Origin: Eupeodes corollae
Lineage: Eukaryota > Arthropoda > Insecta > Diptera > Syrphidae
Reading direction: 5' to 3'
NCBI RefSeq assembly: GCF_945859685.1
Contig: NC_079148.1
Location: 54,508,421-54,572,420, forward strand
Length of the DNA: 64,000 nt
The notes beneath the pieces were generated by a model. That model saw only the letters and a list, made by a program, of their open reading frames with translations. It did not search any database and was not told the origin of the DNA. Made by a program: the position numbers and the translations under genes. This document shows, in pieces, positions 10,414 to 22,122 of the stretch (position 1 is its first letter; each line of letters opens with the position of its first letter).

Positions 10414-13400
10414 CAAGGTTTTACTGACAGCACATTCCGAAACAAAAAGTTGAAAAGGGAATCGATACGGTCAGTTGAAAAGGTAAAAGACGAAGAGTTT
10501 ATTTTTCATTTTTCTAGCCAAAAGGAAGATGAAATAACTTGTTCGGTTGGCGGAGTTTCCATTCAAATGATAATTGACTCTGGTAGCACATCAAATATTA
10601 TTTCAGAAGGAGTTTGGCTGGAAATGAAGAAGAAAGGAGTTTTGGTTAGAAACCAAATCAAAAAGCCAAATAAAATATTTTTAGCCTACGGTTCAAAACA
10701 AGCACTTGACGTTTTAGGATCTTTTGACGCCGATATACAGGTAGTAAACAAAATTGTTGATGCAAAATTTTATGTTATAAAAACTGGTCAAAGATGTTTA
10801 CTGGGTAAAGAAACGGCGAAAGAAATTGGAGTTCTCAAAATAGGTTTACAACTTTTAAATTCAATTGAAAAAACAACTTTTCCAAAAATAAAAAAATTAA
10901 CTATCAAAATCTCTATTGACGAAACGATTCCTCCAGTAATACAACCTTGTCGAAAATTACCCATTCCTTTAGAAGAAAAAATTAAAAATAAGTTAAACGA
11001 ATTACTCGAACTAGACATCATCGAAGCTGTAGATGGACATTCGCCATGGATATCTCCTATAGTACCTATTTTGAAAAAAGATGGAGATCTTCGTTTATGT
11101 GTGGATATGAGAAGAGCAATACAGCAATATTAAGGGAAAACTATCCACTGCCTACGATGAATCTTATCTTGCCCAAGCTTCGGAAGTCGTCAATTTTTTC
11201 TCGTTTGGATATAAAGAACGCTTTTCATCAAAAAGAAATTTGTCCAGACTCAAGGTACATAACCACATTTATTACCAATAGTGGTTTATTCAGGTACAAG
11301 AGGCTAATGTTTGGAATGAATTGCGCTCCAGAAATATTTCAAAAGGTAATGGAAAGAATTTTATGTAAATGTGAAGGTGTAGTTAATTTTATTGATGACA
11401 TAGTTGTTTTTGGTCAAAATGAAAAAGAACATAACGCACGTTTAAAAAAACTATTGGATGTTATAAACGAAAATAATATTTTACTAAATGATGCTAAGTG
11501 TGTATATAATGTCCGACAAATAGAATTTTTGGGACATCTTCTTTCTGCAGAAGGCGTTAAGCCATCACCTTCAAAGATAGATGCTATACAAAAATTTCGA
11601 GAGACTAGGACTGTTGAAGAGCTTGAAAGCTTCTTAGGGCTCATAAACTACGTAGGTAAATTTATAGCAAATCTGGGAACTCTAACCGAGCTATTACGTG
11701 ACGCATTAAAAATTGAAAATCGTAATCGAAAATCAGAACTTTCTTTAAGTGAAAAACAACGGCGTTCATTTCAAGAGTTAAAAAATATTTTACAAAATGA
11801 TAAATATTTAGGTTACTATGATCCTTATGACAGAACTCAACTGATTGTGGATGCAAGTCCTGTGGCATTGGGTGCGGTTTTGATACAATTTAATAACGAA
11901 ATGAAGCCACGAATAATTGCATATGGAAACAAATGTTTATCAGATTGTGAGAAAAGATACTGTCAGACAGAGAAAGAGGCATTGGCTTTAGTTTCGTGAG
12001 TTGAACATTTTCATATATATTTGTATGGATTAGACTTTGAACTCGTTACTGACCATAAACCTCTAGAAACAATTTTTGGCTTAAAGTCTAAGCCATGTGC
12101 ACGAATTGAGAGATGGGTTCTTCGATTACAGTCATACAGATATAAAATCATATATAAACCAGGTAAATCTAACATTGCTGATCCACTTTCAAGACTCTGT
12201 ATAGTTGATCCTATAATTAAAAAGAATTTTGATTCCGAAGAACATGTTCATCACATTGCCAGCAATAGCGTTCCCAAAGCATTCACCTTGAAAGAAATTG
12301 ACAGGATTTCAGAAAACGATCAAGAAATACTACGCGTTAAGGAAGGAATGTATGAACAAAATTGGAACAAAGATGTTCTTAATTTCAAAGTATTTGAAAA
12401 TGAACTCTTTTTTTATGGGAATATACTACTACGGCAAAACAAAATAGTAATTCCACAACAGCTTCGTAAAAAAGTAATTGAATTTGCTCATGAAGGACAT
12501 CCAGGAATAGTTGGAACAAAAAGACGGTTGCGAACAAAAGTCTGGTGGCCAAAAATCGACCAAGATGCCGAAAATATTGTAAGAAACTGCAGAGGTTGTC
12601 TCCTTGTTTCAGCGCCAACTGTTCCTGAACCGATGAAACGACGAACAATGCCAACAGCTCCATGGGTAGATATTGCAATAGATTTAATGGAACCTCTTCC
12701 AAGTGACGAACATCTATTTGTCGTCGTAGATTATTACAGCCGTTATAAGGAAATCGTTATTTTAAAAAATATAACTTCAACGTCAATTATAAAATCTCTG
12801 AGGAAAATGTTTTCTAGATTAGGATATCCTCAAACAATAACTGCAGATAATGGTAAACAATTTTCCAGTAAGGAGTTTTCGAGATTTTTGTGAAGAGTTC
12901 AACGTAAAATTATAAAACACAATTCCATACTGGCCCCAACAAAACGGTGAAGTTGAACGACAAAATCGGGACATACTTAAAAGAATAAAAATCAGCAAGG
13001 CTACAGGCTCCAATTGGAAAGAAGATTTAATAGACTATTTGCTTATGTACCACAACACTCCACATTCTACTACAGGAAAAGCTCCGGCTGAACTTTTCTA
13101 CGGAAGACTTCTTAAAGATAAAATTCCATCGCTAATTAACCAAGATCAAGGTTTTAATCAGGAATTTACTGAAAAAGATGCAATTGAAAAAGAAAAAGGA
13201 AAACTGTATGCTGACAAAAAGCGACGAGCTGCTCAAAGTGAACTTACCATTGGTGACCAAGTTCTGGTGAAGAAAATGCGAAAAGAAAACAAGATAGATT
13301 CCAACTTTGGTGAAATACCGCATGAAGTTATCAAACAGAAGGGAGGAGATGTTTTAGTTAAGAATTCAACAACTGGTGAAGTAACAAGACGGAACATTGT

Positions 13401-13479
13401 TCATTTAAAGAAAATTAATGGAAATTGGACAATTCAAACTAATAAATCAAACTCGTTTGATGATTCAGCGTATAATTGA
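10414..13479 (+). pseudogene. Pol polyprotein (protease, RT, RNase H, integrase), inactivated
   Basis: In order: aspartic protease (IIDSGSTSNIIS, near 10570), RT beginning near 10920 with VDMRRA and the active-site box FIDDIVVFG near 11390, RNase H with LIVDASPVALGAVL near 11845, the HHCC integrase N-domain (HEGHPGIVG ... CRGC near 12490-12600), and the integrase core with IAIDLMEPLP, VVVDYYSRYKEI and TADNGKQF. Breaks: a 1-base frameshift near 11112 inside RT, an in-frame TGA at 11997 inside RNase H, a frameshift near 12876 and a stop near 12917 in the integrase core. The C-terminal part is open from 13039 to 13479. Frame breaks are spread along the gene, as expected for neutral decay. Confidence 0.85.
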
Positions 13480-13563
13480 GTTATATGAGTATCAATAATT
13501 ATTTTCTTTCAATTTCATGTTGTGTTATTTTTATTTATTTAAACTTTTAAAAAAAGGAGAGAA

Positions 13564-13819
13564 TGTAGTGTTCACTATTTATTAGAAATCTACTTTAGAT
13601 CATTCAACTATTACTTTAAAATATAATAATCATTATTGTTTGTAATTATCGCCTTGACAACTTTATTATTAAAATCAAACATTATAAATACGGAGAGAAA
13701 ATATATATAATATTTTGAATTTCGAAGTGAACGGTTGTGTTTTAAATAAATCGTTATAAGGAAGATAGTATACGTTTCCAACATCCAAAGTTTAATCCCT
13801 GTGAAACTCTGATGTTACA
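13564..13819 (+). repeat. Probable 3' LTR of the Mag-like element
   Basis: The segment starts TGTAGTG directly after a purine-rich tract (AAAAAAGGAGAGAA) and ends GATGTTACA, giving TG...CA ends and 256 bp. It lies 84 bp past the end of pol. There is no second copy in the window to confirm the boundaries, so they rest on the terminal dinucleotides and the position next to the polypurine tract. Confidence 0.6.
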
Positions 13820-14134
13820 ATTCGGTTAATTTTTGAACATTTTTTCGTATATTTCCGGTAGTTTTTGAGCCATACAAATAACGCAGAGTCGCAGACTAAA
13901 ATTAAACGGTGTCACATAGTATGAATATTAGTTCAAGTGACATGGTCAAAACGTGAAATTACGCGACCATGAAATATCCCACCCACTAAAGCCGTAGTTT
14001 TTTGTGGTTGTAACCACAATATTGGAAATTTTAATAAACATCTGTTAGATCTGCATTAATCATGTTCATAAAGTCAGATTTGCAATTGAACAGACGCTGA
14101 TGAATTGCTGAAGCAATGTTCATAAATGGACAGG

Positions 14135-14365
14135 TTCGGGCAACATAAGGGGCTTCATTTGCAGTCAATTGCTTCCTTTGAACTTTAATTTTGACCAAGA
14201 CAATTGGTTAGTTGGTAAAAGGTTCATCCATTTGGATTTGGATTTTATATTTTAAATACATCTTACTTATTATTACTTAAAATATAAAATGGAATTGTAC
14301 AGAAAATAAATAAATCACAGAGCAATAAATTTCAGCTTTAAGTTGAATGAAAAATTATAATTAGC
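14135..14365 (-). repeat. Dispersed repeat copy 2
   Basis: The reverse complement matches two blocks in the MFS intron (4105-4215 and 5161-5240) in the same order, with conserved stretches such as ATGTCAAAATGACAGCTAAT and TTGACTGCAAAT. The remaining DNA from 13820 to about 15640 shows no gene; a short open frame at 14472-14663 has no recognisable family and starts on a non-ATG codon. Confidence 0.5.
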
Positions 14366-15639
14366 TGTCATTTTGACATAAGTGGAATTGACTCGATAGC
14401 TAGGAAGATTTTTCATGACTAACTTTCAAATCTACTTTCCATTAAAGTTGCCTTAATTCGAAGGCAAATTTTTGGCAGATTCTAGAAACTTGCCAATTGA
14501 AGGCCTTTTTGAAAGTGTTTTACGTGCAAAAGAACAGTTGGAATGTCAAAACAGGAATCCAAAGGTATCCAAGAATTTCTGGTATATGTGGGCGTCTGAA
14601 GGACAATTGATTCAAGTAATGATAGAGTTTGAAGAAACCCGAAAATTGGTTTCAAATGGTTAAGTTTTTTAGTAAAAAAAGGTGAATTATTGAAATTATT
14701 ATCTGAACATTTTATTTTCAATGCCAGCTGAGTTTGACAGGTGTCAAATTTAAGTATTACCAAGTTGAAACTACGAAGTAAATTACCTTATATTAAGAAA
14801 GATTAGGATTGGTTAATTTATTTGAAATGAATTTATAGTAGAGAAAAACCGGGTAAAGGTGGCTTTGACAATGAATATTGAATACCCATTGTTATCTGTA
14901 CATGTTTTTCAATCTATCCAATCTCTCGAACTTCGGAAACTTACAATTTCTTAACTATTAATATATACCGAAAGTTGTTTTTTCTGCGATGCTAAGCAAA
15001 TTAATTTGTATCGTACTTTCTTTTTTATTTGAGTTATATATTAGTCAAATTACTCAGCAAGCTCTTGGTGCACCACGGAAACAATAAAATGTATTTATTT
15101 ATCTTTGTTTGATAAACAACTATCCAAGTTATCTTTATTGCAGTTGTAAAAAGATTACTGAACACAAAATATTTAACAACATGTATTGCAGAAAAGTGTT
15201 TGTTTTTCGCTAACAAACATTTTTCATTAAGAATTATGAATGTACATTATTGAAAATAAAAACAACTTTTAACTATGGAAAAAAATAATAAACTTTTTGA
15301 ACTCAAAAGTAAATAATAATTTATTTACTTCACAGCTTTTCCTTCAACCGTGAAGATTCATTTAAATAAAATTGAAAATTATAACTTAATAAAAATTTCA
15401 AATAGTCGCAAAGAGTTAAAATACAATGACTTGCTAATAGCTAAGTTATTGCATTTCCTATTTGGTATTCGTTTTTCTAAGTTAGATATTCAATATATAT
15501 ATTTTTGAAGGAAACCCAACTTTTAACAAGATCTAGTTTCTTTTATTAGTAATATGACACTTCAAAACATCAATTGCTAACCTGTATGATGTTTTCATAT
15601 CCTTAAATTATTTTATTATGCTTATTTCTTAAGTTTAGC

Positions 15640-17885
15640 CAGTGTTATTCAGAGGTGCATAAAACCGGCTCGGTAGAGCTCTTCCCTATAGATGCTGTCA
15701 TACGCGGCTTTAAAATCGATAAAGAGATGGTGGGTATCGATTTGAAGCTCCTGGGTTTTTTCGAAGATCTGCCGTTGGACTTTAATGGTCTGAAGCCACA
15801 CTGATAAGGACCTATCAAGTTGTTGACGAACGTCTTCAGACGTCCACATAATACGGTAGAGAGGATCTTATACGCAATGTTATGGAGACTGATGCCTCTG
15901 TAGTTGGCGCAGTTTAGAGGGTCTCCTTTCTTATGTATCGGGCATACTATGCTGAGATTCCACTCATCGGGCATGCTTTCTTCCGACCATGACCAAGTCA
16001 TCGCCTGCTGCTTTGAATAGTTCGGCAGCGATGCCGTCTGCTCCAGCAGCTTTGTTTGACTTAAGTTTAGATATAGCTATCTTCACTTCGTCAAGGTCGG
16101 GTAGGCGGAATTGTTGATCTGCGTCGCCGAGGTTGAATGGTTCTATCTCCCTTACAGCGGAATTCGGTTCGTCATCGCAGTTATATAATTTGGAGAAGTG
16201 ATCTTTCCATATTCTCAGCATCGACTGCGGTTCTACTACGATGTTCCCCTGATCGTCTTTACAGGCTTCGGTTCGTGGCTGGTACCCTTGGGAGGATTTT
16301 TTACCTTTTGGTAAAATTTACGAACCTCATTCCTGTTGTGACATCCCTCTATCTCCTCAATCGCGCGATTCTCATGCTCTCTTTTTTTCGCGAGCAGCTC
16401 TAGTCCTTTTGTGCAACGCCGTTTTTTTTGTCTGCCTCTTGTTTTGCTGAGTGCGCTTGCCGGCATTCGTCGTCAAACCAGGGGTTTCGCTGTGGTGTGA
16501 AACCTAGCACTTCAGAGGCGGCATCTCGGATGGCTGCAAGGCAATGTTGCCACTGGTTTTCAATGCTTAATGCAGGTAGCATAGAGAGACTCGATCGGAA
16601 AAGGACATGGCAGTCTCTTGCGATTGTAGCCGTCTAACGTCGAATCTTCTCACAGTACTTTCTTGTTTTGGATCGGGATATCCTCAGCCGTACCTTGGCT
16701 ACAACGAGGTAGTGGTCCGAGTCAATGTTGGGCTCTCGGAATATTCGGATATCCTGTATAATGGAGAAGTGTCGTACGTCGATCGCAATGTGGTCAATTT
16801 GGTTGACGGTTGATTGATCAGGAGATTTCCATGTCCCCTTGTGGATATTGAGATGCGTGAACTGCGTACTAGCTACCAGAACGTCTCGCCTCGCAGCGAA
16901 ATCGACCAGTCTGAATCCGTTGTCGGAGGTGGTGTCGTGCAGGCTGTATCTTCCGATTATGCCACCAAAGATGTCTTCTCATCCTAGCTTGGCATTAAAA
17001 TCTCCTAAGACAATTTTAATGTCATAGCCAGGGCACTGCTCATATGTCTTGTCCAAGAGCTCCAAGAATATGTCTTTGGTGTCTCATCTTTCTCCTCTGT
17101 TGCGGCATGCGCGCATATTAGGCTTACGTTGGCGAATTTAGCCTTGATGCGGATTGTCGCGATGCGCTCGCTCACACTGTTGATACTCAAGACTTTTTGC
17201 CTGAGCCTAGTTCCAACAACAAATCCACACCAAAATAGACGCTGTCTTTGTTCTCGGTAGCAGTCGCCGTAGTATATATCGCAGTCTTTTAGTTTGCGTT
17301 TGCCCGGTCCATCCCATTACACTTCTTGGATGGCGGTAATATCTGCCTTGCAGCAGTTTAGGGCTCCCGCTAATTGTTCGGCTGCACTTGGTCTGTTAAG
17401 GGACCTAACATTCCACGTACATATCAGAAGTTCATTGTCCTTATTTAGTTTGCGTGGGTTGTCAACAGTGAATCCGTCCGTATCCGAGGCTTGTTGGTGC
17501 TTCGAAACTTAAGATATTTGTACGTGGCCAGGAAGTCACCCCGACGACGGCACAACCCCCAACCTGGAGGGCCAGATCCTTAGTATAACTCCAAGGAAGG
17601 GGAATCGGATAAACCACTCCTTACAGGCCTGGGCTCCGAATATGTCGAAGAAGCCCTATAAGGTGTTCACTTAGACGCCACCGTTGATTCTATCTCGAGA
17701 ATTAGTCCGCTGCCGCCTGGATAAGGAGAGGTGCCTTAGTGGAAACACCTCTCCCCCCTCTCTCGTTTGCTGCCCCCAACAACTTTCCACTGGGGTTGGA
17801 ACTCAATCTCCAGTTGAGGTACTAGGCACCCGATGTTCACCGCGGGGAGGTGAGAGTAGGAGTTGATAGACAGAGGTGGGTTTTG
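15640..17885 (-). pseudogene. Non-LTR retrotransposon, 5' region plus endonuclease and partial RT, 3' half missing
   Basis: Minus strand, from the right: a GC-richer leader (about 17885-17480), then an AP-endonuclease domain starting with LLICTWNVRSLNRPSAAEQL near 17440 and continuing through VSLICAHA (17110), IVLGDFNAKLG-like sequence (17000) and a D-H pair near 16700. Next come a basic linker, the YRGISLHN-type RT motif near 15900 and the FIDFKAAYDSIYR motif near 15700. The copy stops there, before the catalytic YADD box. Frames are broken many times. The endonuclease resembles the craniofacial-development-protein-2-like domain common in insect LINEs of the RTE type. Loss of the 3' end is unusual, since LINEs are normally truncated at the 5' end. 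Confidence 0.75.
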
Positions 17886-18209
17886 AGAAAAACCTGTGGA
17901 CGCTTGTGTCCCCTTGAATGCACATGTCTACTATTTGAACATCGAGAGCAATGAAGCTGCTCTCACTGGAATGGCAAAAAAAATAATTATGGATTATCAT
18001 AATTTGAAAAGAAAATGCGAAATGATTAAACTTTCCATTTATAAACAACATTATTATATATTGTTCTTTGTTTTTTGTTTCTTTTTAAATATTCACAAAT
18101 TCTCATATACGTTACACACTTAAGCTGTTGGTTATCTATAAAATAAAATTAAATTAAATCATAAACATTTTAATTTATAATATAATACAAATTATTATTA
18201 TCTTTTTTA

Positions 18210-20005
18210 CTATTTCAGATCGAAAGGCGGTGACTCTCTACTCGTATAGGGTCCCATTGGCGCAATTATTACTTGAAGGCTTAAATTATTTCTACTTGGT
18301 CCAATGAGATGAGGAATTTCTTTTTTGGGATCACTTTTCGGAGTATCTTCATATGGCAGCAAATTATCTAAATTAAGAACACGACTTTTATCAGAAAAAT
18401 ACTCTGTTTTTTCTGTAACGGCTAATATGTGTATTATGTCGTGTTGCATGCCACTGATTAAAACAGCAACCTACAAAAATAGTTAATAATTTTATATAAG
18501 TTCTTATAGCTTTAAAAAGTATCAATTACCTTAAATCTCTCCTCGCCTAGACAGTTTTCTTTACAAGTAACTCGAATACGTACGGTACGTAATGAAAACT
18601 CAGGCAAATCCTCACCCCAAACCATTTTCGCTTTATTATATTTAACACCTCGGGGGAAGAATTCTATATCCCATGTCACCGATTGATCTGATTTTATTAA
18701 TAAAGAAACATTTATTTTGTGATTCATTTTACTTAAAGAATTCCTCTTACCATCTTCCCGTTCTGCCAAATTCCTTTGGGAGAAGAAACAAGCTACGTAA
18801 TTAGTGTAATCTGGAATATGATAATAATCCTTAATGTCAAAGCTAACGCTCCATAAGTCATTCGAATATAGGCGTGGTGTGAATTGCAAATTTCCCGATT
18901 TCGAATTTCGTATTTCATTTACACGATCTTCTTGACCTGAAATGAACAAACAAAATTTTTTTTAAATATTGCAATTGAAATTATAATAATGTCAACTCAC
19001 CTGAGTGATAACTCATTCCAATGGCCATTCTCTGGACAATGAATTCTTTGTGATAGGCAAGCAAGGGATACAGCAATAAATGTGCCAACTCCCTGGGCGT
19101 CATCATGGCAAACCGTATATGCATAACAGTTGCCTCTATAAGCTGCTTCAGTATGGCGTCTTTCTCTTCCTTCTGAAGACTTTCCTCATTGTCAAGCATT
19201 TCCTTCCTATGCAACAACCACTTTTGCAAAATGCCAAACAAACTGAATTCGCTGGTAACGACAATATCGTTTTGTTGCAGTAATAATATCATGATCTGGG
19301 TGTCAAGCTCAACGAAGTCTTTCGACTCGCTAACCATTTCCAGGTTCCATTTGAGAAAGTTTTTCAACGACTCAGTGAGATCTTTATGATAGGGGCTAAA
19401 GGTTAGGGCGTATTGCAACCAGGAAACCAGATAGCCTTGCGTTGCTGCCATTGCGGTGTGTGAGAGCATAAAATTCACACTCAGTCCAACTAGATCCTAG
19501 TTTAAAGGGGTATATAAATAAAGTATTTAACTTGTTTGCATTTTTTTTTTTTGCACCTTGACATTATATTTATCAGCCAAAGCCAGAACTGGCATCACAG
19601 ATTGCAAAGTCGCCTTTAGTTGGCCAACATACAGGTATTTGAGGAATTGGGGAAATACTGCTGCACAAAAGGGCTCTTCGTAGAGTTCAATTATTCGCTT
19701 GCGACACTCATTCCATTCGGGATTCATCAGCATGACCTGGAATACCTCACTACTGGCGCAGAGGATGACTCGGTGAGCAGGATATTCGACCCCGCCTACA
19801 ACAAGCACAATGTCGGACATCAGCTGTTCCGCATAGAGATTTGCTATTTTCTCTAGTATACTATTGGTGTTCACTATCTGTGGATATGACATATTTTACA
19901 CAGCTTTAATAAATGTTTTGAACAAAAGAATGTATTTACCATGCTTGAGTCTGAACCGTTTGGGTCTTCTGCGGGCACAGGTTTATCACTTGCCTCAGTT
20001 TCCAT
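18210..20005 (-). CDS. BTB-BACK protein, BTBD17/Tango10-like, five exons
   Basis: Exons on the minus strand: 20005-19940, 19877-19557, 19496-19001, 18936-18530 and 18470-18210. Introns are 62, 60, 64 and 59 bp, all GT/AG, and the phases join to a 516-residue protein, close to the length of BTBD17 (about 480). The BTB domain spans roughly residues 35-135 (SDIVLVVGG, YPAHRVILCASSEVF, FLKYLYVGQL). The BACK region follows (about 150-290, with CCAAT-type helical repeats and WLLHRKEM), then a beta-rich C-terminal domain (WSVSFDIKDYYHIP, VTWDIEFFP). Proteins of this group act as adaptors, probably with Cullin-3; the fly gene Tango10 has been linked to Golgi organisation and circadian output. Start choice: the ATG at 20005 opens exon 1, which splices in phase to the BTB exon; the ATG at 19892 lies inside the intron. 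Confidence 0.85.
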
Positions 20006-21494
20006 ATTGAAAATACTTCGTTTTTCACACACAAAAGTGCGATGATAAGCACAATTTAAGTTCGAATCCCCTTTTAACTTGGTTGTTCTTTATTTTTTAT
20101 TGGAAAATATACCAATGGCAATCAATTTGATTGCTTGAAGCCTGCTTGTAGCTTAAGTAAATTGATTTTGTCTTGTTTATAATAAAATATTTCATTAAAT
20201 GACATTGTATAATGTGAAATATTACATTTTTTGTAATCGTAAAGGTAGATAAGTTTTGTTAAATGAAAAATACTCAATTTTTGATTATTTTTTGAGGAAA
20301 ACCTTTATTGAAACAGCATCAGAAGACAGCAGGTGAAAAATATGTCAACAATGAATGTCATATATGACAAGAAACATAAGTTAGATCACAATGTTGTATA
20401 AAGCAATTTGTATTGAATTCACAATGGCAGTTTGAGAAGCTGTAAATTACTGTGATCAAAAATAATTATACGCTTTGAAAACTATTAGCGGTATTGCTCT
20501 AACGATAATTTGTAAATTTTATAAATCAGATAAATATAGCACAAACTAAATGTTAAAATTAGTTAATTAAATATTTTCTGCAAATTAGATAAACTAATCT
20601 TAAGAAGTTGCTCAGGTAAGTGAAATTGTAAGGGTCTGTTTCACAATGTAAAAGAAAAGTTCTTAGTAGAGTTACCCACCAGTTAAATCCTCCCATTAAT
20701 TAATAGTTTTTTGTATCCATTGTTGCTCTTAACTGATATTTATCGGCTATATTGGGTACTTTATCCACCCAATAAGTTACGTGACACATAAACTTCTAGT
20801 TAGACCTACTAAGTTATTGTGAAACACTTATGTGAAGTTTATTTGCCGATAAAATTCCAATTAGGTTAATTGGAACTTTACTTTTATAATGGCACCAGCT
20901 TTAAGCCTAGTAAACTGAAAAAAAAAGTAATTTCTGGCCTCGAAATGATATTTAACAACAACAAAACATTTAAATTCAACAAAACAAAAAAATGGAAATG
21001 TATTACATATAATTTATATTATAAATGTTCAAAATTATGTATTGACATTCTTTTTCACTTTCTTTTTAAACGAGGGTTCTTATGTCATAAATTGAACTTA
21101 AGCTTACGAATAAAAATCTTACCCCTGATTTCCCATAATCCACCAACAAATCGCAGTATTTCTCAGGTATTCGAATTTTCCATTTGGACAAATTTTTGAA
21201 ATTGGAAAAAAAATTGAAAAATCGTGTGTGTCTTGAAAAAAAAACATCACAAACGTCAAATTTTTGTGCAGTGATTCGGCATCACTGCTTTTTGGGGATG
21301 CTAATGCTTAACACTTAACACTTTTTTCTCCTATTTAATTAATAATCATCAATTCAATAAATAATTGCTATTCAATTGTTTACTTTTTGTTCAACGTCAT
21401 CAACAACTAATCACTTTCTCGGTTGGATGCTTTTTTGTTTAGTTTTTGCGCATCGCTTATGCAACGTTGCAATTATGAACAGTTAATGTGAAAC
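20006..21494. other. Upstream region of the BTB gene; possible MITE at about 20632-20835
   Basis: No protein gene is recognised. Between about 20632 and 20835 the two ends are imperfect inverted repeats: the left reads GTTTCACAATGTAA...TTCTTAGTAG, and the right read backwards GTTTCACAATAACTTAGTAG. The ~200 bp size and lack of coding suit a miniature inverted-repeat element, but I cannot fix its termini or a target duplication. The rest is AT-rich. Confidence 0.35.
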
Positions 21495-21600
21495 CCTGAC
21501 AACAGTACTCGCACACAGGAATGGTTGAGAGTTGTCAGTCACTAGGCCCTAGTTCTCAAAAGGACTGTTGCGCCACCCAATTTATTTATTTATTATTTAT
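21495..21600 (+). mobile_element. SINE 3' fragment (copy 1)
   Basis: The segment runs from CCTGACAACAGTACTCG to GCGCCACCCAATTTATTTATTTATT and matches, inverted, the 3' part of the complete SINE at 21818-22122 over about 93 bp with few differences. It lacks the tRNA-like head and so is 5'-truncated. Its AT-rich tail faces the tail of the second copy across a spacer of about 220 bp. Confidence 0.7.
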
Positions 21601-21817
21601 GACGTGAAAAAAGATGCTTAAATTTGCGTTTGGAAACGTTTGACTTTGAACGTTGGTCAACATTACTCCAGTCATGCGTTTATGAATTTACACTTTGTCT
21701 TAATTTCAAATTCGGATTTTTCAAAATATTGTAAAATGGCAAACAAAAGAGAATGTAGTTTCAAATTCTTAAAGGGTGAGACTGATCTTTTAATCAGCCT
21801 TGTGAAAAGAAGATAAA

Positions 21818-22122
21818 ATATAATAAAAATAAATTGGGTGGCGCAACAGTCCGTTTGAGAACTAGGGCCTAGTGACTGACAACTCTCAACCATTCCTGTG
21901 TACAAGTACTATTGTCAGGTATGGAAGGGATCTACAGTTTTAAGCCGAATCCGAACGGCAATTTTGAGAAAGCACTTTTCATAACAAGAATTACTCTTGG
22001 AGAATTTGTCAATTCCTCGCAAGAGGCAATACCCGTGAAAAAAACTTTAGGTGGCATAGCCAGAACTCAAGAACTCTGAAACTCTCGCAGTCAGTCCATT
22101 TCACTAACCATGATGCCACGGT
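21818..22122 (-). mobile_element. tRNA-derived SINE (copy 2, full length)
   Basis: On the minus strand the head resembles a tRNA gene: GTGGCATCATGGTTAG (A-box-like, complement of 22104-22119) and GAGTTCTGGC (a decayed B box, complement of 22059-22068) at about tRNA spacing, followed by a short second half GGCTATGCCACC. After this comes a unique body of about 220 bp, ending in GCGCCACCCAATTTATTTTTATTATA, an AT-rich tail. The A and B boxes would have formed an internal RNA polymerase III promoter. The body is shared with copy 1. Confidence 0.65.

Larger units (their letters stand above)
9664..13819 (+). mobile_element. Ty3/gypsy LTR retrotransposon, Mag-like, no 5' LTR seen
   Basis: Order gag (zinc knuckles) - protease - RT - RNase H - integrase identifies a Ty3/gypsy element without env. 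The proteins resemble the insect Mag/K02A2.6-like group. A polypurine tract at about 13549-13563 precedes a probable 3' LTR (13564-13819). No matching LTR or clear primer site lies upstream of gag, where a LINE scrap ends within 200 bp, so the left end has been lost or replaced. Pol has several nonsense codons and frameshifts, so the copy is dead. Confidence 0.85.

Noticed and set aside
13960..14030. Perfect hairpin TTGTGGTTGTAACCACAA as a terminator or RNA gene
   Set aside because: An 8-bp stem alone is weak in eukaryotic DNA and no RNA family fits.
14472..14663. 63-codon open frame
   Set aside because: No ATG start, no family resemblance, and the opposite strand is equally open.
20870..21199. 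109-codon open frame
   Set aside because: Lys/Asn/Phe-rich composition expected from AT-rich DNA; no motif.
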